From positions 1 to 38,571 of IMG/VR virus record IMGVR_UViG_3300027793_000152: DNA of 38,571 bases. One strand, given 5' to 3'. Each line of letters begins with the position of its first letter. Position 1 is the stretch's first letter. The notes under the pieces are model-generated. The model saw only the letters and a program-made list of their open reading frames with translations. It was not told the DNA's origin and did no database searches. Position numbers and translations under genes: made by a program. Source of the stretch: a virus. This document shows positions 29,058 to 35,171 of this stretch, in pieces.

Positions 29058-30104
29058 TTATATACCGTACAAAGATTTTCTAGAATTAAAGAAATTAGTT
29101 ACTTGAGTTTGACTAATTGCACCATTCCAAACTCTCCATTGTCCAATGTAACCTCTAAAATAACCGTTTGCACCTCCCAAATATGAATTTGCAGTATCAG
29201 GTCTTCCTAATGTTAAAGTTGTTGATGGAGGATTGGCTTTAACTCCGTTCGTTGTTGAAATTAATGAACCATTTACATACAACTTGAGATTTCCACTAAT
29301 AGGGTCGTATGTTAGTACAATATAATACCATGTGTTGACTGAAAAATTTGGTCCTTGAATATATGGGTTAGGTGAGAAATTATCAGGGAAAACACCACCA
29401 TTTATTTTTCCTCCAACAAATGCGAGTTGAGCATCATTCCATCCTGTTGGTGGGAATCCACTCCATTCTGCAATCAAAGTACCGTTCTGTGTTTTAGTTG
29501 GATAAGCCCATATCTCATATGTTAGTCCGCATGTATCCATATCATTACCGAAACCAGATATTGGTATTACAAATGAAGTTGTTCCACTCAAGGCAACAAC
29601 TTGATTTCCATTAAATGTCGCTAACGCATAATCGTTATATAATGTGGCGTTTCTTCCATTACCTGAGATATCCGCCCAAATGTTACTTGTGATTCCTGTT
29701 GTAGAATCTAACTCCATCAGTTTGGATGCAGCACCACAACCAATCCCAAATGAAGTCCAATAACCGTTTGACTCTAACCATGTTTTAGCATCATTTCCTG
29801 TTGCAAAAGTTTGAGAAAAATTTGCAATATATTCAGCTAAACTTATGAATGTACCTTCGGTCAAATCCTCAGACCTCCAAAATTGAACGAATCCTGTTCC
29901 TGAAACGGGTAATGGTTGTGTACCCGCGAAGTTCGGGTAGGCTATAACATAACCAAGCTCTTCATCAGCGCCATTTTTCCAAATCACACCACCATATCCT
30001 TCAGATACTGGTAAGTCATTTGTTCCGATTGCTAAATCTCCTATTTGTGTTGTTGCAGATATTGTTGAGCCTGTGTTATAGGCGAAAGGTCTTGTTGTTG
30101 CCAT
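29058..30104 (-). CDS. Virion/fibre-like protein with LamG/concanavalin-type domain
   Basis: 348 residues. The N-terminal 75 residues are the module shared with 28189 (RPFAYNTGST, GTNDLPVSEGYGGVIWKNG, GTQPLPVSGTGFVQFWRS). From about residue 145, LDSTTGITSNIWADISGNGRN through TYEIWAYPTKTQNGTLIAEW and NTWYYIVLTYDPISGNLKLY to GYIGQWRVWNGAISQTQV, the sequence is a LamG/pentraxin-type carbohydrate-binding domain. It probably binds a surface glycan. Late promoter 11 nt upstream. Confidence 0.85.
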   Translation of the reverse strand: MATTRPFAYNTGSTISATTQIGDLAIGTNDLPVSEGYGGVIWKNGADEELGYVIAYPNFAGTQPLPVSGTGFVQFWRSEDLTEGTFISLAEYIANFSQTFATGNDAKTWLESNGYWTSFGIGCGAASKLMELDSTTGITSNIWADISGNGRNATLYNDYALATFNGNQVVALSGTTSFVIPISGFGNDMDTCGLTYEIWAYPTKTQNGTLIAEWSGFPPTGWNDAQLAFVGGKINGGVFPDNFSPNPYIQGPNFSVNTWYYIVLTYDPISGNLKLYVNGSLISTTNGVKANPPSTTLTLGRPDTANSYLGGANGYFRGYIGQWRVWNGAISQTQVTNFFNSRKSLYGI

Positions 30105-30115
30105 TTTTTTTATTT

Positions 30116-30123
30116 ATAAATAT
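30116..30123 (-). promoter_or_regulatory. Late-type promoter box (ATATTTAT)
   Basis: ATATTTAT, 11 nt before the ATG at 30104. Confidence 0.6.
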
Positions 30124-30132
30124 CAAGTTTTT

Positions 30133-30699
30133 TTATCCACACTGACCCCAATTTATCACAAGGGTTCCAGTAACTTGAATAAAGGTTGCTCCATCAGTAA
30201 TTGTAAATTTTGCACCTACAGGGGGAATTGTTAATTCTTTATTTCCAAAAACTTGGTCACCCTTTCTTAATAAATGAAATGGTTTATAAGAATAAATCAC
30301 AACATTACAAGGGGTTCCAAAGTTTACAGAATTACACACATCTTGATACCAACCACCAGTTATTAAACATCTTACATAAAGTGGGGTTGGAGTTAGAGTC
30401 GGGGTAGGAGTGTATGTTGGTGTTGGTGTTGGAGTATGAACTGTTGGTGTCGGAGTAAGCGTCGGAGTAACTGAAGGGGTGAGTGTTGCTGTTGGTGTTG
30501 CCGAAGGACACGGTCCAATAATTTCAATAGTCAAAGGTGAACTATATTCTTCCTGTATCAAATTTTCGGCACAAACATATGCTCTATCCAATGGATTTAA
30601 AGGAGAAACACTGATTATACCTCCCGTACATCCAGTCCATCTATAATACCCCTCTTCAACGCTGTTATAATTGGTAATTTCGTAGTAGTTACACGCCAT
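30133..30699 (-). CDS. Virion-like protein with Thr-Pro repeat linker
   Basis: 188 residues. A Cys-containing N-terminal domain ([21 protein letters not shown] to IIGPCPS, about 1-66). A linker of alternating Thr and Pro (about 68-107) with runs such as [20 protein letters not shown]-terminal beta domain (about 108-188) with Cys in VRCLITGG and ending INWGQCG. The TP linker is typical of extended virion proteins and can be glycosylated. It stands beside the two fibre-like genes and has a late box 4 nt upstream. Confidence 0.7.
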   Translation of the reverse strand: MACNYYEITNYNSVEEGYYRWTGCTGGIISVSPLNPLDRAYVCAENLIQEEYSSPLTIEIIGPCPSATPTATLTPSVTPTLTPTPTVHTPTPTPTYTPTPTLTPTPLYVRCLITGGWYQDVCNSVNFGTPCNVVIYSYKPFHLLRKGDQVFGNKELTIPPVGAKFTITDGATFIQVTGTLVINWGQCG

Positions 30700-30703
30700 A
30701 ACT

Positions 30704-30711
30704 ATAAATAG
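30704..30711 (-). promoter_or_regulatory. Late-type promoter box (CTATTTAT)
   Basis: CTATTTAT ending 4 nt before the ATG at 30699. Confidence 0.6.
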
Positions 30712-30722
30712 AATGGGTATAT

Positions 30723-30751
30723 AAAAAAAAAGGGGAAGCCGTCGCTTCCCC
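30723..30751 (-). terminator. Terminator of the ncRNA
   Basis: GGGGAAGC / GCTTCCCC perfect stem, 4-nt loop, with an A run on the plus strand (T run on the minus strand). Confidence 0.9.
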
Positions 30752-31032
30752 GAATCTCCGTCGAGATAATTTTGGTCTAATTTTTTTGAACTAAGGGCGA
30801 AAGACCGATAAACCCGTGGGAGTGGACAACTCCTGTTTTGTACACATGTCTCAAAACATTCAAGAAAAAGACGTAGTTGTTAGTTTATTGAGGATAAAAC
30901 TGGATTGACCTTTCCACGTAAACCTCCCGTGTTTTGATTGACCTTCAATTTTCTAATTTATAGAGCGGAGAAGAAAATAGGTCGGGTGAGTATGGGGAAC
31001 CACCACAAGAAAACCATTCCGCTGTCCATTTG
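30723..31032 (-). ncRNA. Unidentified structured non-coding RNA, about 300 nt
   Basis: No reading frame fits this stretch, but it has a perfect host-type promoter at 31038-31068 and a strong terminator at 30723-30751. The expected RNA begins near 31031. Visible structure: a stem AGCGGA/TCCGCT (30964-30969 with 31018-31023), a hairpin GGAGT-ggaca-ACTCC (30819-30833) and a 10-nt direct repeat (GATTGACCTT at 30903 and 30936, 33 nt apart). GC content is higher in short islands than in neighbouring genes. I looked for RNase P, tmRNA and 6S hallmarks and found none. It lies downstream of the aberrant tRNA, on the same strand. Confidence 0.75.
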
Positions 31033-31037
31033 TTTTA

Positions 31038-31068
31038 CAAAGATAAGAAAGATTTTAATGCCTTCCAA
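31038..31068 (-). promoter_or_regulatory. Host-type promoter of the ncRNA
   Basis: On the minus strand TTG (31066-31068), exactly 20 nt, TATCTTTG (31038-31045). The box and spacing are identical to the tRNA promoter at 31206. Confidence 0.75.
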
Positions 31069-31076
31069 ATCTTTTC

Positions 31077-31100
31077 AAAAAATTCAGATAAAAATCTGAA
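31077..31100 (-). terminator. Terminator after the aberrant tRNA
   Basis: TTCAGAT / ATCTGAA stem with loop, T run at 31077-31082 on the minus strand. Confidence 0.75.
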
Positions 31101-31107
31101 AATTTCG

Positions 31108-31195
31108 TGGTTGGGAGTGGAGTCGAACCACTGGCACACGGTGTTCACCCGCTGCTCTACCATAAACCCCGAAGAGTTACTGAGCTACCTCAACC
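31108..31195 (-). tRNA. Unusual tRNA, tentative Phe (GAA), with hairpin in the D loop
   Basis: 88 nt. The 3' half is a normal tRNA: T stem AGTGG/CCACT, loop TTCGACT, 3' acceptor strand CCCAACC, discriminator A. The 5' strand GGTTGAGG pairs if one A is bulged. The D stem GCTC/GAGC is intact, but the D loop is about 18 nt larger than usual. It contains a small hairpin AACTC-TTCG-GGGTT with the stable C(UUCG)G loop. The anticodon arm is short: GCGG/CCGT with loop GTGAACA, giving anticodon GAA if T33 is placed normally. CCA is not encoded. It has its own promoter and terminator, so it is expressed. Isotype is uncertain. Confidence 0.7.
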
Positions 31196-31205
31196 AATTG
31201 TCTTA

Positions 31206-31236
31206 CAAAGATATGTTATCTTGTTCAGACTATCAA
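31206..31236 (-). promoter_or_regulatory. Host-type promoter of the aberrant tRNA
   Basis: On the minus strand TTG (31234-31236), exactly 20 nt, TATCTTTG (31206-31213), about 10 nt before the tRNA 5' end. Confidence 0.75.
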
Positions 31237-31345
31237 ATTTTGTAAGAACTTTTTTTGTTCGAAGACCGAGTATCTTTCATCGCCTGTAAGTTCCGAACTG
31301 AATACAAAACTAATAACTAATTTTTATTCCGTCAAATTTTTTTTG

Positions 31346-31353
31346 ATATTTAT
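31346..31353 (+). promoter_or_regulatory. Late-type promoter box (ATATTTAT)
   Basis: ATATTTAT ending 4 nt before the ATG at 31358. Confidence 0.65.
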
Positions 31354-31357
31354 TTTT

Positions 31358-31996
31358 ATGAAAAAATTATTAATAGTAACCCTTTTTTGTCTGAGTTCAA
31401 TTGTCTCATATTCACAAGACACTGTTAGAATTAAACATACAAATTACAGTACGGTTTTCTCAAAATCTAAAAAGTATCCTGTGGTGGTTGAATGGTGGGT
31501 CACTAAAAATATGGTTACCTGTCCAACTCCATTGAAAAGAAAAGACAACTTCAAAGCTGACCCAAAACTATTTCAATATACAGATTTATCAAAAGATTAT
31601 GTGGGGAGTGGTTTCGACAGAGGACATATGATGCCAGCAGCAGATAACTTGTGCCAAACTCAACAGGTTCAGGATGAGTGTTTTTATTTTTCAAACATGG
31701 CAGCACAATATCATAGTTTGAATGCTGGTGATTGGAAGTCTTTGGAAACTTTCGTTAGAGAGGAAGCCAAGAAAAGTGATTCAATTCGTGTGTGGTGTGG
31801 TAATATTGGTGAAATCAAAAAGATTGGTTCTGTATCTGTACCAAAATATTGTTGGAAAGTAATTTACATCAAGAAAGAAAATATTTGGAAATCATTCCTA
31901 TTTGAAAACAACACTTCAAAACCTGATGGGTTTCAAAACAACAAAGTCGAGATTTCTGAGATTGAAAAAATGACGGGTCTAAAATTTAAGAATTAG
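31358..31996 (+). CDS. Exported DNA/RNA non-specific endonuclease
   Basis: 212 residues, ATG at 31358. The TTG at 31343 lies inside the late box and is rejected. Signal peptide MKKLLIVTLFCLSSIVSYSQ. The nuclease signature is FDRGHMMPAAD with H90 as the general base in DRGH (87-90). N113 in YFSNMAAQYHSLNAGDWKSLE fits the metal-binding Asn, with E130 downstream. This is the NUC/EndA beta-beta-alpha-metal family. It would be active in the periplasm or outside the cell, where it could cut incoming phage DNA or free DNA. It has a late-type box and an exported nature that differs from the usual intracellular phage nucleases. Confidence 0.93.
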   Translation: MKKLLIVTLFCLSSIVSYSQDTVRIKHTNYSTVFSKSKKYPVVVEWWVTKNMVTCPTPLKRKDNFKADPKLFQYTDLSKDYVGSGFDRGHMMPAADNLCQTQQVQDECFYFSNMAAQYHSLNAGDWKSLETFVREEAKKSDSIRVWCGNIGEIKKIGSVSVPKYCWKVIYIKKENIWKSFLFENNTSKPDGFQNNKVEISEIEKMTGLKFKN

Positions 31997-32282
31997 AAAC
32001 TCCGTCGAGATATTTTTTTATTGTTCTTCTGATTTTTTGTTCTCCTAAAGAAACCCATTCGTCTTCAATAATCTGAAATATTTTACCAACAAGGTACTTC
32101 TTGTTATTCAACAAAGGTCTAGTCTTATCTTCAATTTGAATAAATTTTGCAGGTTGTTTCATCCAATCGAAGTTAATTTCGTGAGTGGGAAAATGTCTTT
32201 TAAGATAAGTTAATAGCTCATCTGATGTGTCCTCAACATATTTCGATAAAATATCTTTTCTTTCTTCCTCTGTGATACGCAT
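31986..32282 (-). CDS. Small late protein with short acidic leader
   Basis: 98 residues, ATG at 32282, 4 nt after a late-type box. The ATG at 32288 lies within the box and is rejected. The start MRITEEERKDILSKYVED has I-T-E at residues 3-5 (a possible cleavage site) and helps place it with the leader-bearing family. The remainder is a small mixed fold (HEINFDWMKQPAKFIQIED). It converges with the nuclease gene, overlapping its 3' end by 11 nt. Confidence 0.65.
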   Translation of the reverse strand: MRITEEERKDILSKYVEDTSDELLTYLKRHFPTHEINFDWMKQPAKFIQIEDKTRPLLNNKKYLVGKIFQIIEDEWVSLGEQKIRRTIKKYLDGVSNS

Positions 32283-32286
32283 ATTC

Positions 32287-32294
32287 ATAAATAT
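32287..32294 (-). promoter_or_regulatory. Late-type promoter box (ATATTTAT)
   Basis: ATATTTAT ending 4 nt before the ATG at 32282. Divergent from the box at 32299, with 4 bp between them. Confidence 0.6.
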
Positions 32295-32298
32295 AGTT

Positions 32299-32306
32299 CT
32301 ATTTAT
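32299..32306 (+). promoter_or_regulatory. Late-type promoter box (CTATTTAT)
   Basis: CTATTTAT, 15 nt before the ATG at 32322. Confidence 0.55.
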
Positions 32307-32321
32307 TTGAAAAATCTAACT

Positions 32322-32453
32322 ATGGCAAAAGCAAAAGGTGGTGCAAGTGTATCAAGAAAAATTTCCTTCGGTAAAAGAAAAGGAGGAGTTGCAAAGAAAT
32401 CTTATAACAAACACAATCCAAGACCAAAAGCTTATAGAGGACAAGGACGTTAA
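32322..32453 (+). CDS. Very small, highly basic protein (43 aa)
   Basis: Read directly from the sequence: MAKAKGGASVSRKISFGKRK, then GGVAKKSYNKHNPRPKAYRG and QGR, TAA at 32451. There are about 15 Lys/Arg and no acidic residue, so it should bind nucleic acid strongly. A late-type box lies 15 nt upstream. Such a protein could condense DNA in the head or act like a small ribosome-associated protein. Low complexity is real coding use and not a tandem repeat. Confidence 0.65.
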   Translation: MAKAKGGASVSRKISFGKRKGGVAKKSYNKHNPRPKAYRGQGR

Positions 32454-32489
32454 CTTCAGTTCTCTCATAAATTAGTTATAATTTTTATC

Positions 32490-32777
32490 ATGTTAGATAA
32501 GAAAAGAAGACTTTTTCGCCTAATAGAATCATACATCAATGATTATCAAAAAGACGCTGTGGAGGAAATGTATGGTGTTGGTACAAAAATAAAAATCCAC
32601 AATATGGCTGAGTCTCAAGCTAGAAAATCAATCTTATTCGAAGCAATAATAATTTTGGGGAACACAATTACCGAACAAGTGATGGACAGGAAATTGGCAG
32701 ATGTATTGATTCAAGACGCAGTTGTCTATTTTTTTCCTGACCAATCTATTAAAACTTATGTGAGATGGGATGTTTAG
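32490..32777 (+). CDS. Hypothetical small helical protein
   Basis: 95 residues. N-terminus MLDKKRRLFRLIESYIND contains L11-I12-E13 before S14, in the style of the leader sites elsewhere in the window. The rest is helical, with an ARKSILFEAIIILGNTITEQ segment, and ends KTYVRWDV. It converges with the gene at 32774 (4-nt overlap). Only a weak AT-rich box lies upstream. Function unknown. Confidence 0.6.
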   Translation: MLDKKRRLFRLIESYINDYQKDAVEEMYGVGTKIKIHNMAESQARKSILFEAIIILGNTITEQVMDRKLADVLIQDAVVYFFPDQSIKTYVRWDV

Positions 32778-33082
32778 AGAGCTCTTTTTCTCATTTCATC
32801 TATTAACTCGCTATTTTCTTTTTGTAAAAACTCTACTTTAACAGTAAGTGCAGAAACCTTTTCTGTTAGTAAGAGGATGGTACTTCTCATATCATCTTTT
32901 TCTCTAGAGCTTTCTTGTAATAAAGCTTCTAATTTCGCAATTCTGTCTCTACAGTCATGGCGAATAAATTCTTCATCTCTTTCTTTTCTCATTGCTCTTT
33001 TTTCATAGAATCTCCACGCACTTGCGGAACCTAAAACTGTAATCACGGTAATAAGAACCGTCCAAACTGAATCATTCGTCAT
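32774..33082 (-). CDS. Membrane-anchored coiled-coil protein (spanin-like candidate)
   Basis: 102 residues. N-terminal membrane helix (VWTVLITVITVLGSASAWRFY, about 6-26) followed by a long charged coiled coil to the C-terminus, with Leu/Val/Ile heptads (IAKLEALLQESSREKDDM, LLLTEKVSALTVKVEFLQ). One Cys at 44. An anchored periplasmic coiled coil is the shape of a phage inner-membrane spanin, which would complete the lysis set with endolysin and holin. It resembles uncharacterised phage proteins I remember in this form. Late-type box 26 nt upstream. Confidence 0.6.
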   Translation of the reverse strand: MTNDSVWTVLITVITVLGSASAWRFYEKRAMRKERDEEFIRHDCRDRIAKLEALLQESSREKDDMRSTILLLTEKVSALTVKVEFLQKENSELIDEMRKRAL

Positions 33083-33108
33083 AAAAGGGAGTTATTTTTT
33101 ATACTTTT

Positions 33109-33116
33109 ATAAATAC
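33109..33116 (-). promoter_or_regulatory. Late-type promoter box (GTATTTAT)
   Basis: GTATTTAT, 26 nt before the ATG at 33082. Confidence 0.5.
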
Positions 33117-33173
33117 AAAAAAGTCAAGAAAAGAATTTTTTTTCTTAAAAGAATTTCTGGGCCGAGGGAAATA

Positions 33174-33198
33174 ATTATTATTCTTATAGAATAATAAT
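33174..33198. other. Long AT hairpin in the gap 33117-33246
   Basis: A 10-bp perfect inverted repeat centred on TTATA (33184-33188), arms ATTATTATTC-type. There is no T run on either side, so it is not a normal terminator. It may be an operator or RNA stability element. Confidence 0.4.
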
Positions 33199-33207
33199 AA
33201 AAGTTAT

Positions 33208-33236
33208 AAAAAATAAAAAAACTAGTAATACTAGTT
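33208..33236 (-). terminator. Terminator, minus strand
   Basis: AACTAGT / ACTAGTT stem with loop AAT, T-rich run 33208-33220 on the minus strand, downstream of the gene that ends at 33247. Confidence 0.7.
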
Positions 33237-33246
33237 CTAGGCGATT

Positions 33247-33516
33247 TCAAACGAAATCGACACAACACTCTAAATTCAAAAGACTTTCCAAAAGATTAGT
33301 AACTTCGTTAATTGTAAAATTTGACTCCAAGTAAGGAGAACCCGATTTGTTTTCGATGGACAAAAAAATTGTGTGAGAATCGGGTAACCATTGGTCACTA
33401 TTTTGGTCATATTTCTGTGTTGGCAGTACAATCACCTCTCTGATTTTTAAACTATCCCCATAAGAAAGTTCAAATGAGGATTCCACCAATCTCTTTATTC
33501 GTTTAATTTTGTCCAC
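33247..33516 (-). CDS. Hypothetical protein with LVES leader-like start
   Basis: 89 residues. MDKIKRIKRLVESSFELSYG begins with a basic amphipathic stretch ending L10-V11-E12 before S13, a possible packaging-protease site. The rest shows strands (TIFLSIENKSGSPYLESNFT) and a C-terminal helix with ECCVDFV. Overlaps the upstream DUF2452 gene by 22 nt and ends in a terminator. No family is recognised. Confidence 0.55.
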   Translation of the reverse strand: MDKIKRIKRLVESSFELSYGDSLKIREVIVLPTQKYDQNSDQWLPDSHTIFLSIENKSGSPYLESNFTINEVTNLLESLLNLECCVDFV

Positions 33517-33881
33517 GTCATATCAGAATTTAAAACGACTGAGTATAAGTATTTTTTATTCCATTCTTTGGGTCCAATTATAGAAAGTGTTCGTCCACCA
33601 TCATCGTCTTCATATAAGTGATATATCTCCCCTATAATCGGTTCAAATTTGTATCTTGACTCGTAGACCTCTTGCTGTAAAAGAATTGAATTTTGGAGGG
33701 TTTCTGCATCTTTAACGAGCTCTTGGTATCGTCTCTTGATAACCCTATCCACTTTGATTATCCCCTGTTTTTTAAATGCCGTCAAATCGGTAGGTTCAAT
33801 CTTAGGTGCACCCACATGAGTAGGATATGGAATACTCATTGGTTGTAAATTAACCTTATCTATGTGGGATTGTGTGGACAT
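33495..33881 (-). CDS. DUF2452 family protein
   Basis: 128 residues. The segment PMSIPYPTHVGAPKIEPTDL, the coil with QELVKDAETLQNSILL, and YKFEPIIGEIYHLYEDDDGGR followed by LSIIGPKEWN match DUF2452, a family of unknown function present in bacteria, including Bacteroidota, and in eukaryotes. The phage copy is full length. It starts just after a terminator, and no promoter box of either class is found, so a start at the internal M15 (33839) is also possible. Confidence 0.75.
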   Translation of the reverse strand: MSTQSHIDKVNLQPMSIPYPTHVGAPKIEPTDLTAFKKQGIIKVDRVIKRRYQELVKDAETLQNSILLQQEVYESRYKFEPIIGEIYHLYEDDDGGRTLSIIGPKEWNKKYLYSVVLNSDMTWTKLNE

Positions 33882-33907
33882 AAAAAAAATGTCCCAATTG
33901 GGACATT
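33882..33907 (-). terminator. Terminator, minus strand
   Basis: AATGTCCC / GGGACATT stem with loop AATT, T run of 8 on the minus strand. It separates 33940 from 33881. Confidence 0.85.
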
Positions 33908-33939
33908 ATAATATTAAAAAATTATTTTAAAAAAGACAA

Positions 33940-34437
33940 TTACTGCCCTTTAATCATTCCTATACCGTGTTTTAGAAATTCCTTAGCTCTTGGTGAAACG
34001 TGTTGCATCGCATAAACTTTTTCGATGTCTTTAACTAATTCTTCACCATGTTCATTTTCCTTGTAAAGTTCTATGATTTTATCCATGGCCTTAGAACACT
34101 CTTTTTTTGTTTCGTCAAAATAATTGTAAGGTTTGAAAGACTTGATGTGGTTCATGATTTCATAAGCTAAATGCTCACCACCATCAGAAACCTTCGGGTG
34201 TAATCTTAAAGTCTTTAAAAGCTCAAGTTTATCAACTAAACCTCTGATACCATTCTTTCTTAGTCTAACACCCTCAATGTAATCATCATCTTCGTCGTCA
34301 CCAACAATTTCTTCTAACGATTTAGTATTTCCTGCGTGGCAGAATTTTCTGTCCTCTGATTTTTCAGCTTCGTTGACCTGATATATTTTTCTGATTCTCT
34401 GTTTTTCGTCCTCAGTTATAATAAATCTATTACCCAT
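33940..34437 (-). CDS. Helical late protein with packaging-type leader
   Basis: 165 residues. Leader MGNRFIITEDEKQRIRKIYQ followed by VNEAEK, with V21-N22-E23 before A24 and an earlier I-T-E at 7-9. This pattern, FIITEDEKxxIxxxY, is repeated in other genes here. The body is helical and charged, with two Cys (SEDRKFCHAG near 33, KKECSKAMD near 113) and a long acidic linker (GDDEDDDYIEGV). Late-type box 4 nt upstream, terminator behind. Function unknown; an injected head protein is a candidate. Confidence 0.65.
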   Translation of the reverse strand: MGNRFIITEDEKQRIRKIYQVNEAEKSEDRKFCHAGNTKSLEEIVGDDEDDDYIEGVRLRKNGIRGLVDKLELLKTLRLHPKVSDGGEHLAYEIMNHIKSFKPYNYFDETKKECSKAMDKIIELYKENEHGEELVKDIEKVYAMQHVSPRAKEFLKHGIGMIKGQ

Positions 34438-34441
34438 GTCT

Positions 34442-34449
34442 ATAAATAC
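34442..34449 (-). promoter_or_regulatory. Late-type promoter box (GTATTTAT)
   Basis: GTATTTAT ending 4 nt before the ATG at 34437. Confidence 0.7.
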
Positions 34450-34469
34450 TGCGATATTTACAAAATTTT

Positions 34470-35171
34470 TTAATCAAACGTATTGTGTATAAACGAAATT
34501 TTATCCCCGTCTGATAATAATTCTTTAGTAAATGAAAACGGGTCATAGTCAAACTTGTAAAAACAAGGTTTGAAAAATTCGTAGACTAATTTTGCGCTTT
34601 TAACATCATAAGCATCTTGGAATGAATGGTACCTTTCGTTTTTGAAGGAATTGTCCTTTAATAAATCATTAATTCGTTCTATTTCACCTTCTTCTTTGGA
34701 AATAAAAGGAAGTTTTATCAAATCTTCTTTTAAATTTTCCATTTTGATAAAATAATCAACGTCTTGCTTTTCGAATGTCCATTTTTGAAAAAAATTATTA
34801 ACGTCGTCGTAACGTGGACTTAAAAAAACGTAAAAACCTAACGACCAAAAATTTTCAGCAACCCAAATTGAAAATTTTTCTTTGAAATCCTTGATATTTC
34901 TCAAAATAGGTTTTTCTAAATAGAATTTTTGATAACATGCGAAAACTCTATCATAAGGATTTCTAATATTTGTGATTATATTGAAGTTTGAGTATTGTTC
35001 AGACAACTTATTTTCGTGAGAATGGACTGTTTGTCTAAAATCCAACAATTTGTAGTCATTCTTCTTAGTTACTGAGAAGAAATTATAATTTTCAAAGATT
35101 TTTTTAGTAATTGAACTACCAGTCCTTTCAGGTGCAAGCCAAATTACTCTGTTTTCTAAAGAAATGTTCAT
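34470..35171 (-). CDS. Sulfotransferase-family protein
   Basis: 233 residues. PAPS-dependent sulfotransferases move sulfate to a sugar or protein. The 5'-phosphosulfate loop is WLAPERTGSSITKKIF (11-26). The 3'-phosphate-binding segment is NIITNIRNPYDRVFACYQ (64-81), with R70 and the Arg/Ser position. The rest agrees with the family core, including FKPCFYKFDYDPFSF near the end. No signal peptide. It overlaps the upstream gene by 4 nt. With the GT17-like protein at 2909 it suggests surface or virion glycan modification. Activity not shown. Confidence 0.75.
   Translation of the reverse strand: MNISLENRVIWLAPERTGSSITKKIFENYNFFSVTKKNDYKLLDFRQTVHSHENKLSEQYSNFNIITNIRNPYDRVFACYQKFYLEKPILRNIKDFKEKFSIWVAENFWSLGFYVFLSPRYDDVNNFFQKWTFEKQDVDYFIKMENLKEDLIKLPFISKEEGEIERINDLLKDNSFKNERYHSFQDAYDVKSAKLVYEFFKPCFYKFDYDPFSFTKELLSDGDKISFIHNTFD

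Noticed and set aside
30723-31032. Identity of the ncRNA as RNase P, tmRNA or 6S
   Set aside because: The GAGGAAAGTCC core of RNase P, a tRNA-Ala-like end with tag frame for tmRNA and the long 6S bubble are all missing.
31030-31289. Two plus-strand open frames across the tRNA region
   Set aside because: They run antisense through the clear tRNA and its terminator; no promoter precedes them.
31343-31357. TTG start of the exported nuclease at 31343
   Set aside because: It overlaps the late-type box; the ATG at 31358 gives a typical signal peptide.
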